Source: an uncultured Saprospirales bacterium (lineage in GTDB: Bacteria; Bacteroidota; Bacteroidia; Chitinophagales; JADIYW01). Taken from it: DNA of 6,577 bases. The position numbers were made by a program, and so were the translations under genes. The stretch spans positions 1 to 6,577 of the forward strand of contig CALLKF010000062.1 of NCBI GenBank assembly GCA_938008535.1. The letters are read 5' to 3'. Below the pieces are notes generated by a model, which was given only the letters and a program-made list of their open reading frames with translations, was not told where the DNA came from and made no database searches. Shown here in pieces: positions 1-6,441 of the stretch; the first letter of the stretch is position 1; each line of letters begins with the position of its first letter.

Positions 1-72
1 GAAGCAAAAAAAGGACTAACGGTGTATTCAACTTCTTTGAGTGGTACTACACTCACGATTAAGGCTGCTTAA
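1..72 (+). CDS. C-terminal end of a protein, possibly Rieske (2Fe-2S) type
   Basis: Frame 1 is open from the left edge to a TAA at 70-72 and gives 23 residues ending in LSGTTLTIKAA; the start lies outside the window. The tail has a run of alternating polar and hydrophobic residues (LTVYST, then TLTIKAA) that would form two short antiparallel beta strands. This resembles the last two strands of small Bacteroidota Rieske proteins, which often end in a pattern like 'GPA..PL..Y...L.G..L.I'. The cluster-binding Cys-His motifs would be upstream and cannot be seen, so the name is an inference from about 20 residues. The truncated secreted ORF that follows on the same strand would fit a respiratory or periplasmic operon. 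A hairpin follows 14 bp after the stop. Confidence 0.6.
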   Translation, partial: EAKKGLTVYSTSLSGTTLTIKAA

Positions 73-85
73 TACTTTCTCTCAT

Positions 86-111
86 GGTGTCAGATAAAAA
101 TCTCTGACACC
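86..111 (+). terminator. Hairpin after the first + strand gene, possible weak terminator
   Basis: A perfect 9-bp inverted repeat (GGTGTCAGA at 86-94, TCTGACACC at 103-111) encloses an 8-base loop, TAAAAATC. It starts 14 bp after the TAA of the preceding gene and is followed by TTTCT, a short and interrupted T-run. Its position fits a rho-independent terminator for the gene at 1-72. The poor T-tract means it could instead be an attenuator or an mRNA 3'-end stabiliser ahead of the next ORF, which starts 17 bp later. Confidence 0.55.
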
Positions 112-128
112 TTTCTAACACCACTCTG

Positions 129-302
129 ATGAATAAACACCTTCTCTTTCTGCTAATCAGTTGTATTTCAATGACGTTGAAAGCCCAAGATGATTTATTG
201 GATGAATTAAACAAAATCCAAAAAAAAGCATCACATATTGTGATACTTTTTTTTACTAAAATTATATCTCTTAATGCTTTGCAGGAATGTTCAATTCTTT
301 AA
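129..302 (+). pseudogene. Truncated secreted-protein gene (remnant, possibly DUF5777-like beta-barrel)
   Basis: ATG at 129 opens 57 codons ending at TAA 300-302. Residues 1-20 are a good Sec signal peptide (MNKH, then a hydrophobic stretch, then LKAQ with cleavage after KA), followed by QDDLLDELNKIQKK. Signal peptide plus 'QDDLL.EL' is how many Bacteroidota outer-membrane beta-barrel proteins of the DUF5777 type begin, but those run to roughly 300 residues. From about base 220 the frame passes through the A-tract, stem and T-tract of the terminator at 220-254 and then 32 bp into the 3' end of the convergent lipoprotein gene. Residues from about 31 on are therefore probably not evolved protein sequence. 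I read it as the 5' remnant of a larger gene cut off by a deletion; a genuine short secreted peptide is the alternative. The family name is recalled from the N-terminus only. Confidence 0.45.
220..254. terminator. Bidirectional rho-independent terminator between convergent genes
   Basis: AAAAAAAAG at 220-228 and CTTTTTTTT at 246-254 flank a stem of ATCACA (230-235) against TGTGAT (239-244), with a 3-base loop TAT and one C/A mismatch (229/245). The A-tract on one side and T-tract on the other make it work in both directions. On the - strand it lies 16 bp past the stop of the lipoprotein gene, so it is the likely end of the long - strand array. On the + strand it would end transcription from the left-hand genes. 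Confidence 0.85.
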
Positions 303-987
303 ATGTAACATTTGCTGGCAACTCAAATTGGTTAGCCGAAAAACTTGGATTTTCGTCTATTTTTTTAGCTTCCATCAACATCGTATGACCTAACATACCA
401 AATTCTGATTTTAATGCAATGCCTTTCCAAACAGCTGTTTTGCCAGTTGTACCTTTCGCTCTTTCATCATCAAGCGTGAATGAAATTACCTTGCAGGTTT
501 TGCCAAGAATATCTTCACTTCCTTCTTCTTTTATTTTTAATTTATCTTTCATTTCTTGTGTCAATTTATCAAAATTTGCATCTTTAGGATCAAATTTAGA
601 TGCGTCCATTTTCATTTTTGAGCCATCTTTTGCACCTTCTTGCCAGATATAGATATAATCATCTTTCATCATAGAATAGGAAACTGAATTTATTTCTTTT
701 CCCATCATACTAATTGCAGTTGCAGATTTAGTTAATTCTTTTTTACCATAATCATCAAAATATTTTGTGGTAGTTACTTTACCCATTTTTTCCATATTCA
801 TTTCTGATTCAACGATAGCTGCTTTAATTCCGTAGCGTTCACCAGTTACTGCATCGGCAATTTTTTCTGCAACAGATTTGTCTGAATTTTCTGATGTTGA
901 AGATGCAGTATCTGCATTGGTTGTGTTATTGTTTTTGCAACTTGTAAATAAACAAGCAATTACAAAAAAGAGAATTGTGTTTTTCAT
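271..987 (-). CDS. Predicted lipoprotein, DUF4412/LolA-like fold suspected
   Basis: A 238-residue protein. Residues 1-17 are a type II signal peptide with lipobox FTSC and the lipidated cysteine at C17. Residues 18-38 are a Ser/Thr/Asn/Asp-rich linker, and the globular part runs from about 40 to 235. It has many short beta-strand-like stretches, such as SVSYSMM then YIYIW around 101-115. GKTCK at 162-166 is followed by VISF, then VWKGIALKSE at 186-195, and FELPANVTFKEL at 221-232 lies near the end. This 'ILGKTCK ... VWKGI.L ... FELP' order resembles DUF4412 and outer-membrane lipoprotein-sorting-like proteins of Bacteroidota, which bind or sense hydrophobic ligands in the envelope; the assignment is an inference. 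The residues after C17 are KNNN, without the acidic residues usual in a Bacteroidota surface-export signal, so a periplasm-facing location is more likely. It follows the glycosyltransferase gene by 61 bp and may have its own promoter. No direct link to glycan synthesis is visible. Confidence 0.85.
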   Translation of the reverse strand: MKNTILFFVIACLFTSCKNNNTTNADTASSTSENSDKSVAEKIADAVTGERYGIKAAIVESEMNMEKMGKVTTTKYFDDYGKKELTKSATAISMMGKEINSVSYSMMKDDYIYIWQEGAKDGSKMKMDASKFDPKDANFDKLTQEMKDKLKIKEEGSEDILGKTCKVISFTLDDERAKGTTGKTAVWKGIALKSEFGMLGHTMLMEAKKIDENPSFSANQFELPANVTFKELNIPAKH

Positions 988-1014
988 TTGTTTGATTTTA
1001 TAGTATTAATTAAT

Positions 1015-1048
1015 TAAATGTACAAAGAAATTGCTAAAATGTTCTCAA
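1015..1048 (-). promoter_or_regulatory. Weak candidate Bacteroidota-type promoter for the lipoprotein gene
   Basis: In the 61-bp gap upstream of the lipoprotein start, the - strand carries TTTCTTTG (1023-1030) and, overlapping the next bases, TACATTTA (1015-1022). Each matches the Bacteroidota -7 element TAnnTTTG at five of six fixed positions. A TTG at 1046-1048 could serve as the -33 element but is spaced 15 or 23 bp from the two candidates, neither ideal. The AT-rich gap makes chance matches likely. Confidence 0.2.
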
Positions 1049-1963
1049 TTAATAAGTAATGCGTGCGTGTACTTTTTTCAAATAATCCATTCCATTCTCA
1101 TTCATAATTACTCGTTTTGCAACTTGCATTCTTGAGCGCATACTTTTTATAGTGTTGAAATATAAAGTAATATCAAACTTTGATTTCGTGAGTAGAAATG
1201 CTGACCACATGATAAAATGTGTAATCACATACAACATTGGTAAGTGCTTGTAAACAACTATCATTTTATTCTCAAACATGCGTGCATAGGTAGTTTTGCT
1301 TGGTTCTCTTCCATCAGGATTTTGCTTGTGCAACACCAAAATATCTTTCGTAAATAAAATAGAATAACCTTGTTTTATGGTTGCGTATGACAAATCATAC
1401 TCTTCCATTCCATAAAAAAAATCGTCTTGATAAAAGCCAGTTTCTTCAATGAGTGTTTTTGGAAAAACATGGCCATAGCCAAAAAATAAATTATAAAATA
1501 GTTCGTTTTTATCTTTAATTAAATCAGGATTTTTTAATGGTGTTTCTGTTTTTCCAGTAAAAGGATTTTTACCTAAGAAGCCAATGATAGCAAGGTTTTC
1601 TGATTTATACTTATTATACAGATTCAAGACTTTTTGCATAACATCATGGTTAGTGATTTCTGCATCATCATCCATAAATAATAGATATTTTCCAGTTGCT
1701 TTTTGAATACACAAATTGCGACCACCAGCGACGCCTAAGTTTTTATAGTGGTTGATATAATTAACTAAAGATTTTTCTTCAACAGAAAGTTGATTTAAAT
1801 ACAATTCAAAAATGGAATAATCAGTTGTTGAAGCATTATTTAAAACGATAATTTCTTTTTGCCAACCAACCACATTATCTAAACTCAATACATTTTTCAC
1901 TGCATCAATCGTGTCTTGCGCTCGATTGTAACTAATGATGATGAATGAAAAAATGTTATTCAT
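1049..1963 (-). CDS. Family 2 glycosyltransferase (GT-A fold, rhamnosyltransferase-like)
   Basis: A 304-residue inverting GT-A enzyme that would transfer a sugar from a nucleotide donor onto a growing surface glycan on the cytoplasmic face. Residues 4-45 form the nucleotide-binding start (FSFIIISYNR, then EIIVLNNAS). NLGVAGGRN at 75-83 precedes KYLLFMDDDAEI, whose D98-D100 are the DXD metal/donor site. FFGYGHVFPK at 160-169 and FFYGMEEYDLSYA at 182-194 follow; the E/D pair at 187-190 is the usual 'ED' catalytic-base region. The C-terminal part has one hydrophobic stretch (243-258) and a basic tail, so peripheral membrane binding is likely. Length and layout fit GT2 enzymes of the WcaA/rhamnosyltransferase type; donor and acceptor cannot be told. 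It starts 3 bp after the stop of the YfhO-like gene, so the two are probably translated together. Confidence 0.92.
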   Translation of the reverse strand: MNNIFSFIIISYNRAQDTIDAVKNVLSLDNVVGWQKEIIVLNNASTTDYSIFELYLNQLSVEEKSLVNYINHYKNLGVAGGRNLCIQKATGKYLLFMDDDAEITNHDVMQKVLNLYNKYKSENLAIIGFLGKNPFTGKTETPLKNPDLIKDKNELFYNLFFGYGHVFPKTLIEETGFYQDDFFYGMEEYDLSYATIKQGYSILFTKDILVLHKQNPDGREPSKTTYARMFENKMIVVYKHLPMLYVITHFIMWSAFLLTKSKFDITLYFNTIKSMRSRMQVAKRVIMNENGMDYLKKVHARITY

Positions 1964-1966
1964 TAA

Positions 1967-4645
1967 TTATACCGTTTCAACTGCTGTTTGTTTTTTATTT
2001 TTAAAAAACAAAAACAACAAACCACCAATAAAAATATAAAACAGTAAGTTACCTGCTAATAAAACATTGTTCGTTAATGCGTACATTTTTGGTTTAAATT
2101 CGAATGTGATTTTGTGTTCACCATGTTGAACTTTCATTCCACGCAAAATATAATTCACACGAATATGATTAGTTGGTTTGCCATCAACAAAAGACAACCA
2201 ATCTTGATTTGGACGATAAATTACTTCAGAAAAAACAACAAACTCATCTTTATCAGATTTAAAATTATACTCTAATTTCATTGGATTTTTTGTATCAATT
2301 TTTGTAATGAATCGAGTTGCAGTTTGTTGTGCAGAATCTGTGTTTGGTGTAATATCTTTTAAATAAGATTCAAATTCTTTATTTACAATTGCTGTTTGTT
2401 TTGGATTTATGTCGCGTATTTTTAAAATTTCTTCTTCGTTGGTATTTGCAATTTGTGTATTGTTTACAAACCATGCATTTCCTAACGCATACGGATTTAG
2501 ATTTACACCATTTGCTTCATCACTTTGTTTAATGTATTTCGTATTCAACATGTTCCAGAAATTAGCTTTTTCCAATTGTCCTTTTGCGACAGAATTCATT
2601 AAATCATATTCCAAACCATAAGAAATAATATCTTGGTAGCGTTGCAATTTCGCTGGACTATAACCATCAATTGTTCTATGAAAATATGCACTGCTTGCTG
2701 AGTTCCAACGACTTTGAATAGTAGTGAAATCAAACATACGCGCACCATCTTTATTTTGCGCCAAGATAGCAGCATCTGCGGGTGTTTCAGGAAATGCGTT
2801 TGATTCTGCTGTGATTTTATCTGAAAAATTTCCATTGTTCAAATATCGCTTATTGATGCCCCAAAAATCATACACAATTAATAAGCATAAACCGACAATA
2901 ATTGTGGAAGATTGTTTTAATTTATCTAATGCAAATAATACTAACAGTGAAATTGCCAATAATACCAATATAAATGAACGAATAGCATCGTTGCGCGAAA
3001 ATGCTTCTCTGTCTTTTGCTAACGCTTGCATTACTGTATTAGCTACTGTTGGATTATTTGCTTTTGCAATTTCCTCTCTAAAAATATCATCTTTGCTAAC
3101 TCCGTTTTGAATACTTTTTGATTTGAAAGAAGAAAATCCACCAAATAATAAAATAAATGCAACCAATGCACCAGTAATAATTCCAGAAAATTTTAAAGAT
3201 TTTATTTTATCTTCTTTTGAAGTTGATTCACTTAAAAATTCTTTCAACCCTAATATTCCAATAATCACCATTAAAATTTGCACCAAAGCCATCACCATTG
3301 TAGGTGCTCTGAACTTGTTGAACATCGGCACCACGTTATATAATAATTTATAGAACGTAGCGAAATTTTTACCAAATGCCATTAAGGTTGCAAAAATAAT
3401 AGAACCTAAAATCCACCATTTTAATTTTCCTTTATAAGCAAACATTCCAAAAACGAATAAAAAGAAAACGATAATACCTAAATAAATTGGACCTTGCACA
3501 AAGGGTTCGCTGCCCCAATATAATGTAAAAGAATTGCTTTGTAATGCAGGATTTATATTTACCTGATTTGATTGTATTGCTGTCACAAAATTCTGCAAGG
3601 TATCTAAACTAGTAATGTTTATTGCACCTGTGTAATTGGGTACGATTAAACTTCCTAATTCTTCAAAACCTAAACTCCATTGTGTAGCATAATCAAACCC
3701 AACTCCTTTTTCTTTATTATCAACTGGTTTTACATCCGTTTTTGTTTCGCCTGGATTCATTAATGCAGTATTTAAGATATCACCACCACGAGTTGTTTCT
3801 TTAGAAAAATCATTCACAAAGAAATTTTGAAAATTCATCATCACTGCAATGGCAAATGCAACGCCTAAAATTAGTGAGCTGATTCCTGCATGTTTGAAAT
3901 CTTTTTCAACTAGAATTGTCACGAATTCATACAACATATAGAAACCTATAATAATTAAACTATAATAGGCAATTTGCACGTGTGCACCAGCTATTAATTC
4001 ATACAAAAAGAAAAGAAAGACCATGGCACCAACAAAGTATTTTTTTCTAAAAATGAGCCAAGCACCAGCAAACAAAGGAAGAAACATGGCTATCGTAATT
4101 ACTTTGGTAATATGACCTGCGGCTAAACTCACGAAATTAGCAGTACACAAACCAACAGCTAAAGCACCTAATGTTGAATAAGAAACCTTTCGTGTTAAAA
4201 TATATAAACCTAAAAATGTGGCAAAAAACAGAAACACAATATCCATTGCTGGATCTGGAATATTTCTCATTATTTTATGCACTAACATTACTGGTGTATA
4301 TTCCAATAATTTAGAAAATCCAATTCCGCCAATTACATAACCAGGCATTCCGCCAAACATTCGTGATGACCAAAGCGCAGTTTCACCAGTTGCTTCTTTG
4401 AAGTCTGCAATTTCTTTATTCATCGCTACGTATTGATTGGAGTCATGCGTAGAATATTGCATGCCTTGCAGCAACGGCATACAATACACAAATGCCAATG
4501 CGACGAAACACAACAGAACTGCTGGAATTAATATTTTATTTGGAATGGAGAAAGTTGGTGTATTGCTAATGCTATTTTTTGTTGGTGCAACATTTGGTTG
4601 CCTTACATTTTGAGTGCTTGGTTTAAGCGGTTGTTTTTTTGCCAT
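1967..4645 (-). CDS. YfhO-family polytopic membrane protein (GT-C-like)
   Basis: An 892-residue integral membrane protein. A polar N-terminus (1-36) is followed by a first membrane segment at 37-59. The large first extracytoplasmic loop (60-130) contains STHDSNQY and WSSRMFGGMPGY, typical of Bacteroidota YfhO-like proteins. Further membrane segments lie at about 133-150, 154-176, 179-199, 202-222, 225-246, 252-272, 386-403, 408-425, 448-467, 486-504, 555-573, 579-595 and 859-881, with an extra loop at 273-385. The C-terminal soluble part (600-858) has NMLNTKYI (698-705), ALGNAWFV (720-727), and a beta-sandwich-like end with DWLSFVDGKP (815-824) and GEHKITFEF (842-850), all family hallmarks. 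In Bacillus, YfhO is implicated in glycosylating lipoteichoic acid using a polyprenyl-linked sugar, and the fold is GT-C-like. By analogy this protein may transfer a lipid-linked sugar outside the membrane; the substrate is unknown. It lies 21 bp after the fucosyltransferase gene and 3 bp before the GT2 gene. Confidence 0.9.
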   Translation of the reverse strand: MAKKQPLKPSTQNVRQPNVAPTKNSISNTPTFSIPNKILIPAVLLCFVALAFVYCMPLLQGMQYSTHDSNQYVAMNKEIADFKEATGETALWSSRMFGGMPGYVIGGIGFSKLLEYTPVMLVHKIMRNIPDPAMDIVFLFFATFLGLYILTRKVSYSTLGALAVGLCTANFVSLAAGHITKVITIAMFLPLFAGAWLIFRKKYFVGAMVFLFFLYELIAGAHVQIAYYSLIIIGFYMLYEFVTILVEKDFKHAGISSLILGVAFAIAVMMNFQNFFVNDFSKETTRGGDILNTALMNPGETKTDVKPVDNKEKGVGFDYATQWSLGFEELGSLIVPNYTGAINITSLDTLQNFVTAIQSNQVNINPALQSNSFTLYWGSEPFVQGPIYLGIIVFFLFVFGMFAYKGKLKWWILGSIIFATLMAFGKNFATFYKLLYNVVPMFNKFRAPTMVMALVQILMVIIGILGLKEFLSESTSKEDKIKSLKFSGIITGALVAFILLFGGFSSFKSKSIQNGVSKDDIFREEIAKANNPTVANTVMQALAKDREAFSRNDAIRSFILVLLAISLLVLFALDKLKQSSTIIVGLCLLIVYDFWGINKRYLNNGNFSDKITAESNAFPETPADAAILAQNKDGARMFDFTTIQSRWNSASSAYFHRTIDGYSPAKLQRYQDIISYGLEYDLMNSVAKGQLEKANFWNMLNTKYIKQSDEANGVNLNPYALGNAWFVNNTQIANTNEEEILKIRDINPKQTAIVNKEFESYLKDITPNTDSAQQTATRFITKIDTKNPMKLEYNFKSDKDEFVVFSEVIYRPNQDWLSFVDGKPTNHIRVNYILRGMKVQHGEHKITFEFKPKMYALTNNVLLAGNLLFYIFIGGLLFLFFKNKKQTAVETV

Positions 4646-4666
4646 GAAAAAATTTTATGGACAAAT

Positions 4667-5554
4667 TTACAATTTTATCCATTCTGAAGGAATTAAATCT
4701 TGTGAATTTATTGATTTATCAGCGAACCAGATTTGTGGCGCAATAACAATTTTTTCAGAATTAGCATTGAGCCACGCGCTCCACCAGCTGAAAGTGCTAT
4801 TGCAAATGATATTGTGCTTACATAAAGACATCAATTGCATATCAATATAGCTGGTTTCGGCTGTGTTATTATTATCTATAAAATGCATTGGAAAATCAGA
4901 TTGTAAATTCTCTTTTGACCAGAAAATATCATCTGAAAAAACAAAAAAAGTTGGTTGCGATATTTTAGAGGCAATGTATGCAATTGCATTTTTATAATAA
5001 TCTAAAGTTTGAATGGAAAATTTATCTTGGTTTTTTTGGATAGAAATATAATCACCACGACGAATGTGAATCGAAACTGAATTAGTTGATTCTATTTTAG
5101 TTTGCCAATCTAAATTTTTATCAATTAGTTTATTTTTAAAAATTAATTCTTTTCGTAAAATTGATTCAACTGATTCAAAATATTTCGCTGATTGAAAATT
5201 TCCTTTAGCGTAAGTATTGTCTTTATAATCTAAAAAATCAGGTTGAAATACAAATAAATTTTCTTGCAATAAAGTCATCTTATTCTTATTGATTATATCA
5301 CGAAAAAGATATTCTGTTTTGGCAAATGGATAAACAATTTTTCCTGTTATAAAATTATGTTCAATTTCAGCATCAATATTAAAAATACTTAATTCGTATT
5401 TCATTTGAGTTGCCAGTTTTTTGATTGGCAATTTGCTTTCTATAAATGAAGTTGATAAAACCAGCGATGTATTGTTTTTAACAGCTAATGTTTTTCCAAA
5501 AGCATATTGAAAGATTTGATTTCCTAAACCACCGCTGAGTAATACTTTGATCAA
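4667..5554 (-). CDS. Alpha-1,2-fucosyltransferase, GT11 family
   Basis: A 295-residue GT-B enzyme, normal length for bacterial GT11. It would transfer fucose from GDP-fucose to the 2-position of a terminal galactose, giving the H determinant Fuc-alpha1,2-Gal. Landmarks are the N-terminal GGLGNQIFQYAFG (8-20), the GDP-fucose site HIRRGDY (163-169), FVFSDD (204-209), and YIDMQLMSLCKH (236-247) leading into NSTFSWWSAWL (252-262). No signal peptide or membrane segment is present, so it is cytoplasmic. The start codon is TTG at 5552-5554: the protein then begins MIKVLLSGGLGNQ, exactly where this family begins, there is no in-frame ATG between it and an upstream TAA, and the leader is A-rich. It follows the GT6 gene by 43 bp. 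The pair matches the order of synthesis in ABH antigens: fucosylation first, then GT6. Acceptor is inferred, not shown. Confidence 0.93.
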   Translation of the reverse strand: MIKVLLSGGLGNQIFQYAFGKTLAVKNNTSLVLSTSFIESKLPIKKLATQMKYELSIFNIDAEIEHNFITGKIVYPFAKTEYLFRDIINKNKMTLLQENLFVFQPDFLDYKDNTYAKGNFQSAKYFESVESILRKELIFKNKLIDKNLDWQTKIESTNSVSIHIRRGDYISIQKNQDKFSIQTLDYYKNAIAYIASKISQPTFFVFSDDIFWSKENLQSDFPMHFIDNNNTAETSYIDMQLMSLCKHNIICNSTFSWWSAWLNANSEKIVIAPQIWFADKSINSQDLIPSEWIKL

Positions 5555-5575
5555 TTTATTTTTTGTTATAAGTTA
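5552..5575 (-). promoter_or_regulatory. Translation start of the fucosyltransferase: TTG codon with A-rich leader
   Basis: On the - strand the bases just before the start read AACAAAAAATAAA, followed by TTG ATC AAA. Reading back in frame gives six sense codons and then TCA TAA, so a stop blocks any upstream start. No purine-rich Shine-Dalgarno motif is present; the A-rich leader is normal for Bacteroidota. The TTG may keep translation of this enzyme low. Confidence 0.75.
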
Positions 5576-5597
5576 TGAGTTATATAGGTATACGTTT

Positions 5598-6410
5598 TTA
5601 TAATGGTGAATATCCTAGTATCTTATACAAATTTGCTCTTACAATCTGCTTTGCAAAAAATAATTTGTCTTTTATAAAAGCGAATTTATTTTCATTTCCT
5701 TCTCCACGTAAATAGGAATGACCACCTAATTTTGATTTATTTAATAACAATGTTTTTTGTTCAAAAGGCAAATACCAACCTTGTGGATAGCAATAACCTG
5801 GATGCAATTTCTTCGGCTCTATTTTAGAAAAATAATTATTGATGTGTGATTCATCGTGCCATTTTGCAACTATATTATTTAAAAAATCTTTATCAATATT
5901 ATTTTTTAATTGATGACATAGTTGTAAGAATTCCGAAGTTCGACCACCAATCAAACCACCAGCAAAATAGTATGTTCCAACTTTTTCTTGTATGAATGCA
6001 GTTGACTTAGAATTAGTTTCATAATCAAAGTTTTTTCTCTTTTTATGATAGGCAACTGGATGCAATTGACCAGTTAAAAAATTATCTTTTTCAGTTGGCA
6101 AGAGTTCGATTTCTGAAATTTTTTTTATGAATGTATAATTGGCATTGAAGAAAAATAAATAATCCATTTTTTTTAGTTCTTCTTCAATATTTAAAAAAAG
6201 ATGAAATCGCATCAGCGTATCTTTTGGCCAACCTAATTTTTCCTGATAAATTGTATGAATGTTTTCTGTTGTTTGAATGGTTTCACTATCTGTAAAAACG
6301 AAATAGTGTTTTTCGGAATTTGGCAATAGAAATTGTTCAGCACTTTTATAAAAGTCTCTCCAAAACACATCGTATTTTCCTGTGCAAATATATAGAATTC
6401 CAATTTTCAT
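5598..6410 (-). CDS. GT6 family glycosyltransferase (ABO-like alpha-1,3-GalNAc/Gal transferase)
   Basis: A 270-residue retaining GT-A enzyme related to the human ABO transferases and alpha-1,3-galactosyltransferase. It would add GalNAc or Gal in alpha-1,3 linkage to the galactose of a Fuc-alpha1,2-Gal acceptor. Its blocks line up with the animal enzymes: LGWPKDTLMRF (59-69), DYLFFFNANYTF (83-94), TGQLHPVAYH (113-122), YYFAGGLIGG (147-156) and KWHDESHINNYF (183-194), where E187 matches the proposed catalytic glutamate. The DXD metal motif is replaced by N89-A90-N91, the NXN form known from bacterial GT6 enzymes and thought to allow metal-independent catalysis. A150-G151-G152 sits at the donor-selecting tripeptide; Gly at the third position, as in human A transferase, favours UDP-GalNAc (inference). 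There is no N-terminal membrane anchor; instead the tail from 242 is basic and aromatic and may bind the membrane. The ATG start gives MKIGILYICTGKY, a natural beginning for the fold. The fucosyltransferase gene follows after 43 bp. Confidence 0.92.
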   Translation of the reverse strand: MKIGILYICTGKYDVFWRDFYKSAEQFLLPNSEKHYFVFTDSETIQTTENIHTIYQEKLGWPKDTLMRFHLFLNIEEELKKMDYLFFFNANYTFIKKISEIELLPTEKDNFLTGQLHPVAYHKKRKNFDYETNSKSTAFIQEKVGTYYFAGGLIGGRTSEFLQLCHQLKNNIDKDFLNNIVAKWHDESHINNYFSKIEPKKLHPGYCYPQGWYLPFEQKTLLLNKSKLGGHSYLRGEGNENKFAFIKDKLFFAKQIVRANLYKILGYSPL

Positions 6411-6441
6411 TTTATTTTAGCTCTATTGTCTCTTATCCTAA

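Noticed and set aside
419..652. A + strand open frame of 77 codons inside the lipoprotein gene
   Set aside because: It is antisense to a gene with a clear lipobox and domain pattern; the translation has no recognisable motif.
2409..3353. Open frames of 70-128 codons on the + strand, and one of 78 codons on the - strand (2599-2835), inside the YfhO-like gene
   Set aside because: All lie within the continuous 892-codon frame, whose family motifs extend across this region; they are shadow frames in AT-rich sequence.
4614..4850. A + strand open frame spanning the YfhO/fucosyltransferase junction
   Set aside because: It overlaps the ends of two well-supported - strand genes and has no recognisable domain.
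5560..5590. Short imperfect tandem units (TAACTCA, TAACTTA, TAAC on the - strand) in the GT6/GT11 gap
   Set aside because: Only two to three degenerate units of 7 bp in very AT-rich sequence; chance is a sufficient explanation.
6129..6155. Idea that the GT6 protein is catalytically dead because DXD is missing
   Set aside because: NXN at this position is the normal state in bacterial GT6 enzymes, and the other conserved blocks are intact.
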